Shown here in pieces: positions 7,046 to 14,786 of a DNA stretch of 39,193 bases (its first letter is position 1; each line of letters begins with the position of its first letter). The DNA is from a bacterium (GTDB taxonomy: Bacteria > Planctomycetota > UBA1135 > GCA-002686595), in contig JAUHXY010000006.1 in NCBI GenBank assembly GCA_030426785.1, positions 1 to 39,193 of the forward strand, read 5' to 3'. The position numbers and the translations under genes were made by a program. Under the pieces are notes generated by a model. The model was not told the origin of the DNA. It searched no databases and was given only the letters and a program-made list of their open reading frames with translations.

Positions 7046-8119
7046 TCAGGGTGACCGCCCTGCCCAGCCTTGCCAGGCTTCCCAGTGGGCCTGTGCGCAG
7101 GCTTCCCAAGTGTCTCCCGGCCATTCCTGTGGCTGCCGGGGGGGACGGGCCGCACTCTTGGCTAGGGCGTCCGCGATCGTTTCTGGATCGGGGTCGCGCC
7201 GAAGCCAAGTCGGTTGGACTGGGCCTTCCGGTGGAAAGGCCTCGCGAAAGGCAGGTAGTTCCTCCAACACCAAGTGCAGGCCTAGGCGCGCCGCTTCCAG
7301 GGGAGTGACCGGGGACCCTTCGTCATCCGCCAAGTGCACGAGGGTATGTGCGCGCAAGAGATGCTGCGGCATGTCGGCCTCTTGCGGTACGGTCGGCTGC
7401 ACCCCCATGTCGCGAGCCCGCTCGAGTGCGGCCACGAGTTCGGGATCACCGAGATCGGTCTGCCCGAGCAAGCGTAGGGAGCCGGGGTGCCCCGCGGCTC
7501 GGTAGGCTTCCCAGGCCCGCAACAACGGCACGGTTCGGCGGGCGGCGCGCAGGGCCCCCAGAGCGACAAACCCCGTGCGGGTTTCGGCCGAAGAGGGCGC
7601 CAGCGACCGAGCCCAATGGTCGCAACCGACCGGAACTTGGGCGATGCGTTCGGCAGGTACCTCCCAATGCTGTTGCAGGCGTTTGGCGTAGTCCCGGCAA
7701 AACACAAAGACCCCGTTGGCCTGCTGCAGCTCGGCGTGAAGCGCGACGCCTTCCGCGGAGTCGCGCCGAGGCAAACGGACCACCGGCAACGAATACGGGG
7801 TGCGGTCTAGGGCGGGTTGTCCTGGACGAACGCGGTGGAACCAATCCAGCTCACCCAACTGTCGTTCGACGCCGAGCCCCAGGCGATGCGCGAGGGGTTG
7901 CAGTCGGTGGGGAAGCCGAACGCGGCGCAGGGAGATGCCGGCCGGTAAACCCAGGTCCGCGATAGGCACGCTGCGCTGCATGGCGCCCCATTCCCACAAG
8001 CGCAGTTCCGGGCCATCGGGCAAGCGCACCAAAGCGCGCACCAATTCCCGGCTGTAGCGTCCCAGGCCCGGCGCGTGCGTCGTCGCGAGCAGGTAATCCA
8101 GGCCGATGCGCATGGGCAT
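7046..8119 (-). CDS. GT4-like glycosyltransferase
   Basis: 357 residues. The ATG at 8119 overlaps the stop of the upstream gene as TGATG, which fixes the start and implies coupled translation. The N-terminus reads MRIGLDYLLATTHAPGLGRYSRELVRAL, with the Gly-rich turn of GT-B enzymes (GLGRYSREL). Around residues 185-235, VPVGCDHW and FVALGALRAARRTVPLLRAW are typical of the linker and UDP-sugar domain of GT4 transferases. The donor-site motif DDEGSPVTPLEAARLG (~273-288) corresponds to the family EGF.LP.LEAMA.G, with the first glutamate of the EX7E motif in place. It probably adds a sugar to an envelope polysaccharide or lipid in the cytoplasm. Donor and acceptor are unknown. It is the third gene of a response regulator - small membrane protein - glycosyltransferase operon. 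Confidence 0.78.
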   Translation of the reverse strand: MPMRIGLDYLLATTHAPGLGRYSRELVRALVRLPDGPELRLWEWGAMQRSVPIADLGLPAGISLRRVRLPHRLQPLAHRLGLGVERQLGELDWFHRVRPGQPALDRTPYSLPVVRLPRRDSAEGVALHAELQQANGVFVFCRDYAKRLQQHWEVPAERIAQVPVGCDHWARSLAPSSAETRTGFVALGALRAARRTVPLLRAWEAYRAAGHPGSLRLLGQTDLGDPELVAALERARDMGVQPTVPQEADMPQHLLRAHTLVHLADDEGSPVTPLEAARLGLHLVLEELPAFREAFPPEGPVQPTWLRRDPDPETIADALAKSAARPPRQPQEWPGDTWEACAQAHWEAWQGWAGRSP

Positions 8120-8436
8120 CACCGGCCCATGCGGCGCGGACCACGCTGTCCGAGCTGGGGCCCCGAAGTCGGGCGTTGCGTCGCGGCTGGCGCGTTGCGT
8201 TGGCGCAGTTTGAGGTGCCCTTTGGGGATGTGGATCTGGGGCGAGGGCTCCTTGGCGATCTGCTCGCGGATCTCTTTGGCTTTGCGCGGATGGGGAATCG
8301 GACCGAACAGTCCACCGTCTTCGCGCATCGCCAAGTTGAACTCCCGCCACAGTTCCTTGACAAAAGGAATCCACACCGGTGCCGACAGCATCAGCAACAG
8401 GAGTTTGAGGGCGTAGACGTTCGAAAGGGCGAGCAT
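8119..8436 (-). CDS. Small single-pass membrane protein, unknown
   Basis: 105 residues. Residues ~9-30 (ALKLLLLMLSAPVWIPFVKEL) are hydrophobic and could be one transmembrane segment or an uncleaved signal anchor. The rest is polar, with a very basic, Pro/Gln/Arg-rich C-terminal tail that ends in RRMGR. It starts 14 bp after the response regulator stop and shares its stop with the glycosyltransferase start (TGATG). The position suggests a membrane anchor or partner for the glycosyltransferase, which is inference from the operon only. No family is recognised. Confidence 0.6.
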   Translation of the reverse strand: MLALSNVYALKLLLLMLSAPVWIPFVKELWREFNLAMREDGGLFGPIPHPRKAKEIREQIAKEPSPQIHIPKGHLKLRQRNAPAATQRPTSGPQLGQRGPRRMGR

Positions 8437-8450
8437 GGTGAGCAGGGCCG

Positions 8451-9143
8451 CTACGAAGGCTGGTTTTCGGTCGCAGGGCTCGCCATCTGAAGGCGATAGC
8501 CCTGGCCGCGTACGGTTTGGATCAATCCGCTGGACTTGCGATCCACCTTGCGACGCAGGCGACCGATGTGTACATCCAGCAGGTTGGTGCCGGGGTCAAA
8601 GTTCATGTCCCAGACCTGTTCCAGCAACTGGGCACGGCTCAGGACTTCGCCGCGGCCGCGGGTGAGCGCCAGCAACAGATCGAATTCCTTCGGAGAGAGG
8701 TGCAGGGCACGGTCCCCGCGGTAGGCTCGCCGTTGGGCGAGATCGAGGCGCAAATCACCGAAGTGCATCTGCGGCATGGCGGCTCGGCGGCGTAGGACTG
8801 CCTCCATGCGGGCGAACAATTCTCCGTGATCGACCGGCTTGGTGAGGTAGTCGTCGGCGCCCATGCGCAGGCCGCGTACGCGTTTTTCTACCGCCTGCAG
8901 TCCGCTCACGAATAGGACGGGGGTCTCTTCTCCCGCCTCGCGTAGATTGGTCAGCAGGTCCCAGCCGGAGACTCCGGGCAACTCGATGTCCAAGAGGATC
9001 AGGTCGAAGCCGCTCTGCTCTTCGAGCAGGAGGGCAGCTTGTTCCCCGCTAGCCGCCAAATGGCATTGCACGCCATGGGGCTCCAAGCTCATCCGGGTCA
9101 GGTTGGCGAAATCGGTGTCGTCGTCGACGATCAATACCTTCAA
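8451..9143 (-). CDS. OmpR/PhoB-family response regulator, TTG start
   Basis: 230 residues from a TTG codon at 9143 (reads M/L-KVLIVDDDTDF). The only in-frame ATG is at 9317, 58 codons earlier, and would add a tail unlike a receiver domain. Residues 1-115 are a receiver: acidic pocket D7/D8, phospho-acceptor D52 (LILLDIELPG), S80 and K102 (YLTKP). Residues ~128-222 are the winged helix, with SPKEFDLLLAL and the C-terminal hairpin LIQTVRGQGYRL. It should bind DNA as a phosphorylation-dependent dimer. No kinase gene follows it, but a histidine kinase lies across the divergent intergenic region at 12102-13700 and could be its partner. A downstream small membrane gene starts 14 bp after its stop. 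Confidence 0.9.
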   Translation of the reverse strand: MKVLIVDDDTDFANLTRMSLEPHGVQCHLAASGEQAALLLEEQSGFDLILLDIELPGVSGWDLLTNLREAGEETPVLFVSGLQAVEKRVRGLRMGADDYLTKPVDHGELFARMEAVLRRRAAMPQMHFGDLRLDLAQRRAYRGDRALHLSPKEFDLLLALTRGRGEVLSRAQLLEQVWDMNFDPGTNLLDVHIGRLRRKVDRKSSGLIQTVRGQGYRLQMASPATENQPS

Positions 9144-9394
9144 AGCAAATGGGAGGGCTGAGGCGTTCTTGGGGCGAGCGCTGGTTCCCGCCCGCAGGTG
9201 GCCTGCGTTCGGTGGGCGCTGGATCTGAATCCATATGGTACAGATTCGGTCCTCCGCGGTCTCGCCGACCCTGCTATCAGCGAGATTCGGGCCCGGAAAA
9301 CGACGGGCGGGTCCCACCCCCGGTATGCTCCCTTAGGCCCTCTCTCTCCACCGCAACGCTCCCCCGCGGGGCTCGCGATCCTCTCTCTGCCACG

Positions 9395-9739
9395 ATGTCG
9401 TCCTCCCATTCCGATCAAGGTATGCCGTCCGGTCCGGCCGGCGCTGAGCGCTGGAAACAGGTCCAGGATCTGTTGCTCGGCGACCACCAGCGCGAGGTGG
9501 AGCAGCGCTTTCAAGCGACGGGTCAGCAACTCGTGCGGGAGAGCGAGCGCTTGGTGGGCTTGGTCCAGGATTTAGAGTCACGTCACCGCAAGCTCAGCAA
9601 GGCGCTGGAGCGCGAGGTCGAAGAGCGCCAACAATTGGCCGCCGAGGTGGCGCGTCTGCGCAAGTCCCACGTAGCCCGCAAAGACCTCGCCCAACGCTTG
9701 CGCAAGTGGGCCGACAAGCTCAGTCCGGAAGAGGAGTGA
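9395..9739 (+). CDS. Coiled-coil protein, first gene of the GTPase locus
   Basis: 114 residues from the ATG at 9395. After a Ser/Gly-rich start, residues ~18-108 are a continuous, highly charged coiled coil (LVRESERLVGLVQDLESRH; VEERQQLAAEVARLRK). There is no signal peptide or membrane segment, so it is cytoplasmic. Residues ~22-36 (VQDLLLGDHQREVEQ) resemble a short segment near the N-terminus of the next protein (LRALLVSPEEKRLEK). The stop is only 3 bp before the next ATG, so the two are co-transcribed. A TATGCT hexamer at 9324-9329 may be the -10, but no good -35 is seen. The function is unknown. Confidence 0.72.
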   Translation: MSSSHSDQGMPSGPAGAERWKQVQDLLLGDHQREVEQRFQATGQQLVRESERLVGLVQDLESRHRKLSKALEREVEERQQLAAEVARLRKSHVARKDLAQRLRKWADKLSPEEE

Positions 9740-9742
9740 GCC

Positions 9743-11563
9743 ATGAGCGACGCCACCCGAGGGGATTCGGACCTCGATCCGAATCAGGGCGGTACTCAAC
9801 CGCCCGATAGTGCACGGACTCCGTCGTCCCCGAACGACGCGGGTCAGGGGGCGGATGCTAGCGGCAAGGAAGACGCGGATGGCGACGCGAAGTGGGCCGC
9901 CCTGCGAGCCCTGCTGGTCAGTCCGGAGGAAAAGCGCCTCGAAAAGCTCGAGCAGGAGCCCCCCGCCAGCCAACCGCTGGCCAAGTCCTTGCCCGCCGCG
10001 ATCCAAATCGCGGCCGAAGAGGGCGACGAGCTAGCTGGATCCTTGCGTAAGACGATCGAAACAGGATTGCTGCAATCGGCTCGCAACAACCCCGATCAAC
10101 TGGCGGAAGCGATCTACCCCGTGCTCGGTCCGGCCATCAAGCGTTCGATCCGGGCAACGCTGCAGGCCAGTCTGCAGAGTCTCAACGTCGCCCTCGAAAA
10201 CAGTCTTTCCCCCCAAGGTATTCGCTGGCGCATCGAAGCGGCCCGTACGGGCAAACCGTTCAGCGAAGTGGTGCTACTGCACTCCTTGGAGTACCGCGTG
10301 GAGCAGGTCTATTGGATCCACAAGCAGACCGGCCTGCTGTTACAAGACGCTTCAAGCCTCACCGAGAGCCAAAAGGATCCGGAGCTTGTCTCCGGCATGT
10401 TGGCCGCCATTCAAGACTTCGTGCAGGACAGCTTCGAAGGGGCAGAAGAGGGGGCTCTCGAACAGATTGAAGTTTCCGGTTTCCGCGTGTTGTTAGCGCA
10501 GGGCGCGCAGTCGGGGTTGGCCGCGCTCGTGCGCGGCATTCCGCCCGAAAGCCTCGCGGACGAGCTGACCGAAACCTTGGAGACCCTCCAGCGGCGCTAC
10601 GCGGATTCCCTGGATCGCTTCGCCGGCGATGTGGAGCCGTTCGTTCACGCCGAAGAGGAATTGCAGGGATTGCTCGTCGAACAGGTCAAAGAGAAGCGCG
10701 GCAAGAGCCGTCTCGGCTTGTACGCGATCGGCGGCGTCGCCGCCCTGTTGCTCGGTGGGTGGCTGTGGAGCAGCATCGCAACCCACCGGATGGAGTCCCG
10801 TCGCGAACACGCCTTGGCAGCCTTGCAGGCGGAGCCCGGTTACTGGGTCCAAGGGGGAATCGACCAGGATGCTTGGTCCGGGTTGCGCGACCCGCTAGCG
10901 CGTCCGCCCGCGGAGGTGGTCGGAGAGTCCTTCGAAGACCTGGACGTCACCTTCCACTGGAAGCCCGTGCAGTCCCTGGACCCTGAAATCGTGCAACGGC
11001 GCGCGTTGGCTTTATTGAGTCCGCCGGAGGGTGTGCAGCTCGCTTGGCCTGAGCCGGGTGTGTTGGAGCTCAACGGGGAAGCTTCCACGGTATGGATCCG
11101 CCAAGCACGCGGGATCGCGCCCAGCCTGCCCGGTGTGGACGCAGTACGTTGGCAAGGCCTCATCGACCGCGAACGCCAAGAGATCGAACGCAGGGTACAG
11201 AGCTTGGACGGTTTGTATCTGCCCTTTGGACTCGGTTCGAGCGTGCTCGACACCGCACGCCCCGAGGTCATCGGCCGCTTGCAGTCCATGCGTGCCTTGG
11301 ATGGTCGCGTCCTGACCTACGGCGGTGTGGTGCGGGTCGAGCTGCAGTCACTTTTGGGCGTGGACGAACCCTACGACCGAGCGTTGGCCCAACGCCGCCT
11401 CGATGCCGTGCGCCAAGCGTTGACCAGCCAAGGGCTGCAGTGCACGATCGTCCAGGCGCGACCCGTGCCCGACGAAAGCGGCGCGAACGCTTCGCGGCCC
11501 GGGGTGCGGCTCGGAGTACGCGCGATCCTGACCCATCCCACCGAAGACGCGGTCTCCCGGTAG
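9743..11563 (+). CDS. Cytoplasmic sensor-like region + TM + periplasmic OmpA-like domain protein
   Basis: 606 residues. Residues 1-50 are low-complexity and acidic. Residues ~85-175 are helical (VLGPAIKRSIRATLQASLQSL). Residues ~175-300 look like a compact alpha/beta domain, with VLLHSLEYRVEQVYWIHKQT, then SGMLAAIQDFVQDSF and a GDVEPF end; this pattern recalls longin/roadblock-type modules. One transmembrane helix lies at 324-343 (GLYAIGGVAALLLGGWLW). Residues ~415-475 resemble a BON-like repeat (GVLELNGEAS). Residues ~480-600 are OmpA-like (YLPFGLGSSVLD...RVLTYGG...RALAQRRLDAVRQAL), the fold that binds peptidoglycan. So one protein connects the cytoplasm with the cell wall space. It sits directly before the small GTPase gene. 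The topology is visible; the longin-like assignment is inference. Confidence 0.75.
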   Translation: MSDATRGDSDLDPNQGGTQPPDSARTPSSPNDAGQGADASGKEDADGDAKWAALRALLVSPEEKRLEKLEQEPPASQPLAKSLPAAIQIAAEEGDELAGSLRKTIETGLLQSARNNPDQLAEAIYPVLGPAIKRSIRATLQASLQSLNVALENSLSPQGIRWRIEAARTGKPFSEVVLLHSLEYRVEQVYWIHKQTGLLLQDASSLTESQKDPELVSGMLAAIQDFVQDSFEGAEEGALEQIEVSGFRVLLAQGAQSGLAALVRGIPPESLADELTETLETLQRRYADSLDRFAGDVEPFVHAEEELQGLLVEQVKEKRGKSRLGLYAIGGVAALLLGGWLWSSIATHRMESRREHALAALQAEPGYWVQGGIDQDAWSGLRDPLARPPAEVVGESFEDLDVTFHWKPVQSLDPEIVQRRALALLSPPEGVQLAWPEPGVLELNGEASTVWIRQARGIAPSLPGVDAVRWQGLIDRERQEIERRVQSLDGLYLPFGLGSSVLDTARPEVIGRLQSMRALDGRVLTYGGVVRVELQSLLGVDEPYDRALAQRRLDAVRQALTSQGLQCTIVQARPVPDESGANASRPGVRLGVRAILTHPTEDAVSR

Positions 11564-11577
11564 GACAGGCCCCGCGC

Positions 11578-11606
11578 TTGGCAAGGGTGGGGCGGGCGCC
11601 CATAAT
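11578..11606 (+). promoter_or_regulatory. Promoter of the GTPase gene, predicted leaderless
   Basis: -35 TTGGCA (11578-11583, five of six) and -10 CATAAT (11601-11606, five of six) are separated by 17 bp. The ATG at 11614 begins 7 bases after the -10, exactly where transcription should start. No ribosome-binding site fits between them. The GTPase-kinase pair can therefore be transcribed separately from the upstream genes as a leaderless mRNA. Confidence 0.65.
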
Positions 11607-11613
11607 CCCTGCG

Positions 11614-12105
11614 ATGATCCGCAAGAAGATCTGCTTGCTCGGCTCCTTCGCGGTCGGAAAAACCTCGCTGGTGCGGCGCTTCGTGCACTCCGAGTTTTCC
11701 GACCGCTATCAGACGACCGTGGGCGTGAAGGTCGACAAGAAGCTCGTACGGGTCGAGGACCAAGACGTGTCCTTGGTGATCTGGGACCTGCACGGGGAGG
11801 ATCGTTGGCAAACCGTGCGCACGAGTTACTTGCGGGGGGCATCTGGGGCTCTCTTGGTGGCGGATGGAACGCGCCTCGAAACGCTGGAGGTCGTGCGTGG
11901 GCTGTCCCAAACCTTCTTGGACATGAATCCCAAAGCCACCGTTCGGGTGTTGGTCAACAAGCTCGACCTCCTCGAATCGTTTGCGATTCCGCAGGAGGAA
12001 TGGCGCGCTCGCATCGACTGGGCACCGATGGCCTTCACCAGCGCGAAGACCGGGGAAGGGGTCGAAGAAGCCTTTGAAGCGTTGGCGCGAGGAGGAAGCG
12101 CGTGA
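11614..12105 (+). CDS. Ras-like small GTPase
   Basis: 163 residues, a single G domain. G1 is GSFAVGKT (10-17). G2 threonine is in QTTVG (33-37). G3 is WDLHGE (57-62), where the DxxG is D58-G61. G4 is NKLD (115-118). G5 is TSAK (142-145). The order and spacing match the Ras/Rab superfamily and its prokaryotic members (MglA and Rup groups). The residue after the DxxG glycine, the catalytic glutamine of Ras, is glutamate (E62), so intrinsic hydrolysis may be slow or need a partner. There is no C-terminal lipidation cysteine and no membrane segment. It lies 50 bp after the OmpA-like gene and its stop overlaps the kinase start as GTGA. A switch controlling the kinase or the OmpA-like protein is likely, by context. 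Confidence 0.92.
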   Translation: MIRKKICLLGSFAVGKTSLVRRFVHSEFSDRYQTTVGVKVDKKLVRVEDQDVSLVIWDLHGEDRWQTVRTSYLRGASGALLVADGTRLETLEVVRGLSQTFLDMNPKATVRVLVNKLDLLESFAIPQEEWRARIDWAPMAFTSAKTGEGVEEAFEALARGGSA

Positions 12106-13700
12106 GCGACGAGTCGGCGCCCGAAGGGTTCGCGCAGGCGCTCTGGCAAGCGGCCCTGGGCGAAGGGCTCTCCGCTTGGGCGGAGCTCGACGCCGATCAA
12201 CGCGTGGTGCGTTTTGGGGGCGACTGGGGCCATTTCGGGTGGGAGCACCCCCAGGTGGGCCAAGCTGCGATGGATGCGTTGCCGCTCTTGTTGGGGGAGT
12301 TGCCGGCGCGTGGGCCGCTTCAAGGGATGCGGCGCATGCACGCTGTGCAGTGGACGGGCGGGGCCGCCGCGGACTTGACGCTCTTTCCTTTGCCGCAGGG
12401 AACCGGCCTCTTGGCGTACGACGTGAGTGCGCAGGTGGCTCACCAAGGGCGCATGCAGCAGGAGGGCAACCAACTCAGTCTGGTGACGGCGCGCTTGGCG
12501 GGCAAAGGGTTAGGCAGCGCGCTCAACTCGGAAGACGATCTTCTCAGCCTGCTCAAAATGGCCGTCTTCGAGGCCGATGAGGAGGGGCGCTGCCGAGCTT
12601 TGGGCACCCTGGCACCCTGGGCCGAAGCCCTGGTGGAAGAGAATGCGGCGGGAGAACGCACCTTGGTGCGGGGCGACGGGCTCGGTTTTCTCGACAACTT
12701 CCTGGAGGATGCGCTCGAGTTTTGGCGCGCCGGCGCGGCCGGACACCTGACTTCCGGCGTGTGGTGCGAAGGGCAACCCGATGAGGAGGAACGCTGCTAC
12801 GAGGCGTTAGCGGTGCTCGACGAACAAGGGCGCCGCAATCTGGTGCTCGAGCGCGTGGATGCGCGCTTTCAGGAGCGTCAGCGGGTTTTGCAACGGGCTC
12901 GTCAGGCGCACTTAAGCCTGGAAACCCTGGAGGGGGAAGTGCACAAAAAAGAAGTGCTCCTGCAGTGCATCGTGCACGACCTGCGCGGCCCCCTTTCCAA
13001 CATGATGGCCGTCCTGTCTTTGCTCGACGAGCGTGACATGGAGCGGCCCAAAGAAAAGGAACTGCTGGCTTTGGCCCGCCGGCAGGCCGACAAACAAGAC
13101 CGTATGATGCGCGAACTGCTCGATATCTTTGCGGCCGAGGTGCGCGCGCTGCAGAGTTTCGAAGCGCACGCCGCGAGCGCTCCGGACTTGGGCGCCGCGG
13201 TGGAGTACCAAGTGCAACACATGGGGCCTGCCTTTGAAGAAAAGGGGGTGCGCCTGAGCGCGCGCGTGGAGCCAGGCCCCTGGCCCGTGGTCGCGGACGC
13301 CGATCGATTGGACCGCGTCCTGCGCAATCTCGTGGGCAACGCCCTGCACCACGCTCCGGCGGGCAGCGAGGTGGAACTTTGGCTGCACCGCACCCGCCGA
13401 AAACCCGAAGTGGCTCCTGGAGGGTCCCGGCAGTCGTCCAGCAGCGCTCCATCCGATGCAACCGCCGAGGAATGGGCGGAACTCAGCGTGCTCGACCGCG
13501 GGCCGGGGGTCGCACCCGACAAAGCGACACAGATCTTCGATCGCTTCGTGCAGAGCGGGCTGGCTACGTCGGGAGGGACCGTCGGCCTGGGGCTCTACTT
13601 CTGCCGCAACGCGGTGCAAACCTGGGGAGGGCGCTGCGGCTATCGGGATCGAGAGGGCGGGGGAGCCGACTTCTGGATCCAGTTGCGACCGGCGCGTTAA
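12102..13700 (+). CDS. Soluble PAS-type sensor histidine kinase
   Basis: 532 residues from a GTG that overlaps the GTPase stop (GTGA), so the two are translationally coupled. Residues ~15-115 look PAS-like. Residues ~170-255 may be a second sensory domain (FLDNFLEDALEFWRAG). A coiled-coil linker follows (~255-285). The H box is CIVHDLRGPL with H292 as phospho-acceptor. The catalytic domain has the N box RNLVGNALHHA (N413), the G1 box DRGPGV (~465), the F box IFDRF and the G2 box GLGLYFCR. There is no transmembrane segment, so it must sense a cytoplasmic input; the GTPase and the OmpA-like membrane protein next to it are obvious candidates. A Ser/Gly-rich insert lies between the N and G1 boxes (~430-455). 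No receiver is attached; the nearest response regulator is at 8451-9143. Confidence 0.93.
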   Translation: MSDESAPEGFAQALWQAALGEGLSAWAELDADQRVVRFGGDWGHFGWEHPQVGQAAMDALPLLLGELPARGPLQGMRRMHAVQWTGGAAADLTLFPLPQGTGLLAYDVSAQVAHQGRMQQEGNQLSLVTARLAGKGLGSALNSEDDLLSLLKMAVFEADEEGRCRALGTLAPWAEALVEENAAGERTLVRGDGLGFLDNFLEDALEFWRAGAAGHLTSGVWCEGQPDEEERCYEALAVLDEQGRRNLVLERVDARFQERQRVLQRARQAHLSLETLEGEVHKKEVLLQCIVHDLRGPLSNMMAVLSLLDERDMERPKEKELLALARRQADKQDRMMRELLDIFAAEVRALQSFEAHAASAPDLGAAVEYQVQHMGPAFEEKGVRLSARVEPGPWPVVADADRLDRVLRNLVGNALHHAPAGSEVELWLHRTRRKPEVAPGGSRQSSSSAPSDATAEEWAELSVLDRGPGVAPDKATQIFDRFVQSGLATSGGTVGLGLYFCRNAVQTWGGRCGYRDREGGGADFWIQLRPAR

Positions 13701-13778
13701 GCCGGTGCGCGGCCTTGGGTTGCGGGATGAGGCAAAAAGAGGCTCGAAGGCACGGGAGGGCGCGTTAAGCTGCCCGCC

Positions 13779-14732
13779 ATGCACGCGATCGCCCCCCGCA
13801 AGATCACCGTCGTCGGCGCCGGCTACGTGGGTAGCACCTGCGCCCATTTGGCCGCCCAGAAAAACCTCGCCCGCGAAGTCGTCCTGATCGACATCCTCGA
13901 AGGCCGCCCCCAAGGGATCGCCCTCGACCTCAACCAGTCGGCCGCCGTAGAGGGCTTTCTGACCCGGGTGGTGGGCACCAACGATTACACCGCCACCCAC
14001 GACTCGGATGTGGTCATCATGACCGCTGGCCTGCCCCGCAAGCCGGGCATGAGCCGCTCGGACCTGCTGGAAACCAACGGCAAAATCGTGCGCCAGGTGG
14101 CCGACGAGATCCGGCGCGGTTCCCCGCAAGCGATCGTGATCGTCGTGACCAACCCGCTCGACTCAATGGTCACCCTGATGCAATACCACACCGGTTTCCC
14201 GGCCCGCCGGGTGATCGGCATGGCGGGGGTGCTGGATGCGGCGCGCTTTGCCTTTTTCCTGGCCGAAGCCACGGGCACCTCGCCCGCGGACGTCGACGCC
14301 ATGGTGCTGGGCGCCCACGGGGACTCCATGGTGCCTATGCCGCGCCACTGCTCGATCAACGGGGTGGCGGCCCAAGACTTGCTCAGCGCCGACCAGCTCG
14401 ACGAGATGGCGCACCGCACGCGCCATGGGGGCGCCGAGATCGTGAAACTGCTCAAGACTGGCAGCGCTTGGTACGCGCCGGCTAGCGCCTCGGTTGCCAT
14501 GGCGGAAGCGATGCTCAATGACTCGCGCCGCATGATGCCCTGCGCCTGCCGCTTGAATGGCGAGTTCGGTTTTGAAGGGCTGTACATGGGCGTGCCGGCC
14601 ATCCTCGGCTCCGGCGGGGTCGAACGCATCGTCGAACTTTCGCTGACCGCCGAAGCCCGCGCCCTGATGCAAAAGACGGCGGGCGCGGTCGAAGCGGATA
14701 CTTCCACGATGCGTGACTTGGGCTTGATGTAG
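13779..14732 (+). CDS. mdh: Malate dehydrogenase (LDH-like type)
   Basis: 317 residues. The NAD-binding motif is VVGAGYVGST (11-20). The substrate-specificity segment is AGLPRKPGMSRSDLL with R87 and R93, and this pattern separates malate from lactate dehydrogenases. N125 lies in VTNPLD. R156 binds the substrate carboxylate. The catalytic proton acceptor is H180 in LGAHGDSMVP. It oxidises L-malate to oxaloacetate with NAD+ in the citric acid cycle, reversibly. A TAAGCT hexamer (13766-13771) lies 7 bases before the ATG, which would also fit a leaderless start, but its -35 is poor. fumC follows after 54 bp, so fumarate-to-oxaloacetate steps are encoded side by side. Confidence 0.95.
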   Translation: MHAIAPRKITVVGAGYVGSTCAHLAAQKNLAREVVLIDILEGRPQGIALDLNQSAAVEGFLTRVVGTNDYTATHDSDVVIMTAGLPRKPGMSRSDLLETNGKIVRQVADEIRRGSPQAIVIVVTNPLDSMVTLMQYHTGFPARRVIGMAGVLDAARFAFFLAEATGTSPADVDAMVLGAHGDSMVPMPRHCSINGVAAQDLLSADQLDEMAHRTRHGGAEIVKLLKTGSAWYAPASASVAMAEAMLNDSRRMMPCACRLNGEFGFEGLYMGVPAILGSGGVERIVELSLTAEARALMQKTAGAVEADTSTMRDLGLM

Positions 14733-14786
14733 AGCTCGTCCTTTCCGCGCCTTCTTCTCCTACTCACTTCCTACGCGTTCGAACTC

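Noticed and set aside
6927-7208. 93-residue minus-strand frame at the end of the glycosyltransferase gene
   Set aside because: It overlaps that gene in another frame and has no start signal or fold-like pattern.
9217-9250. GAATC...GATTC inverted repeat in the response regulator / coiled-coil spacer
   Set aside because: Only five bases per half; it can occur by chance and has no second copy here.
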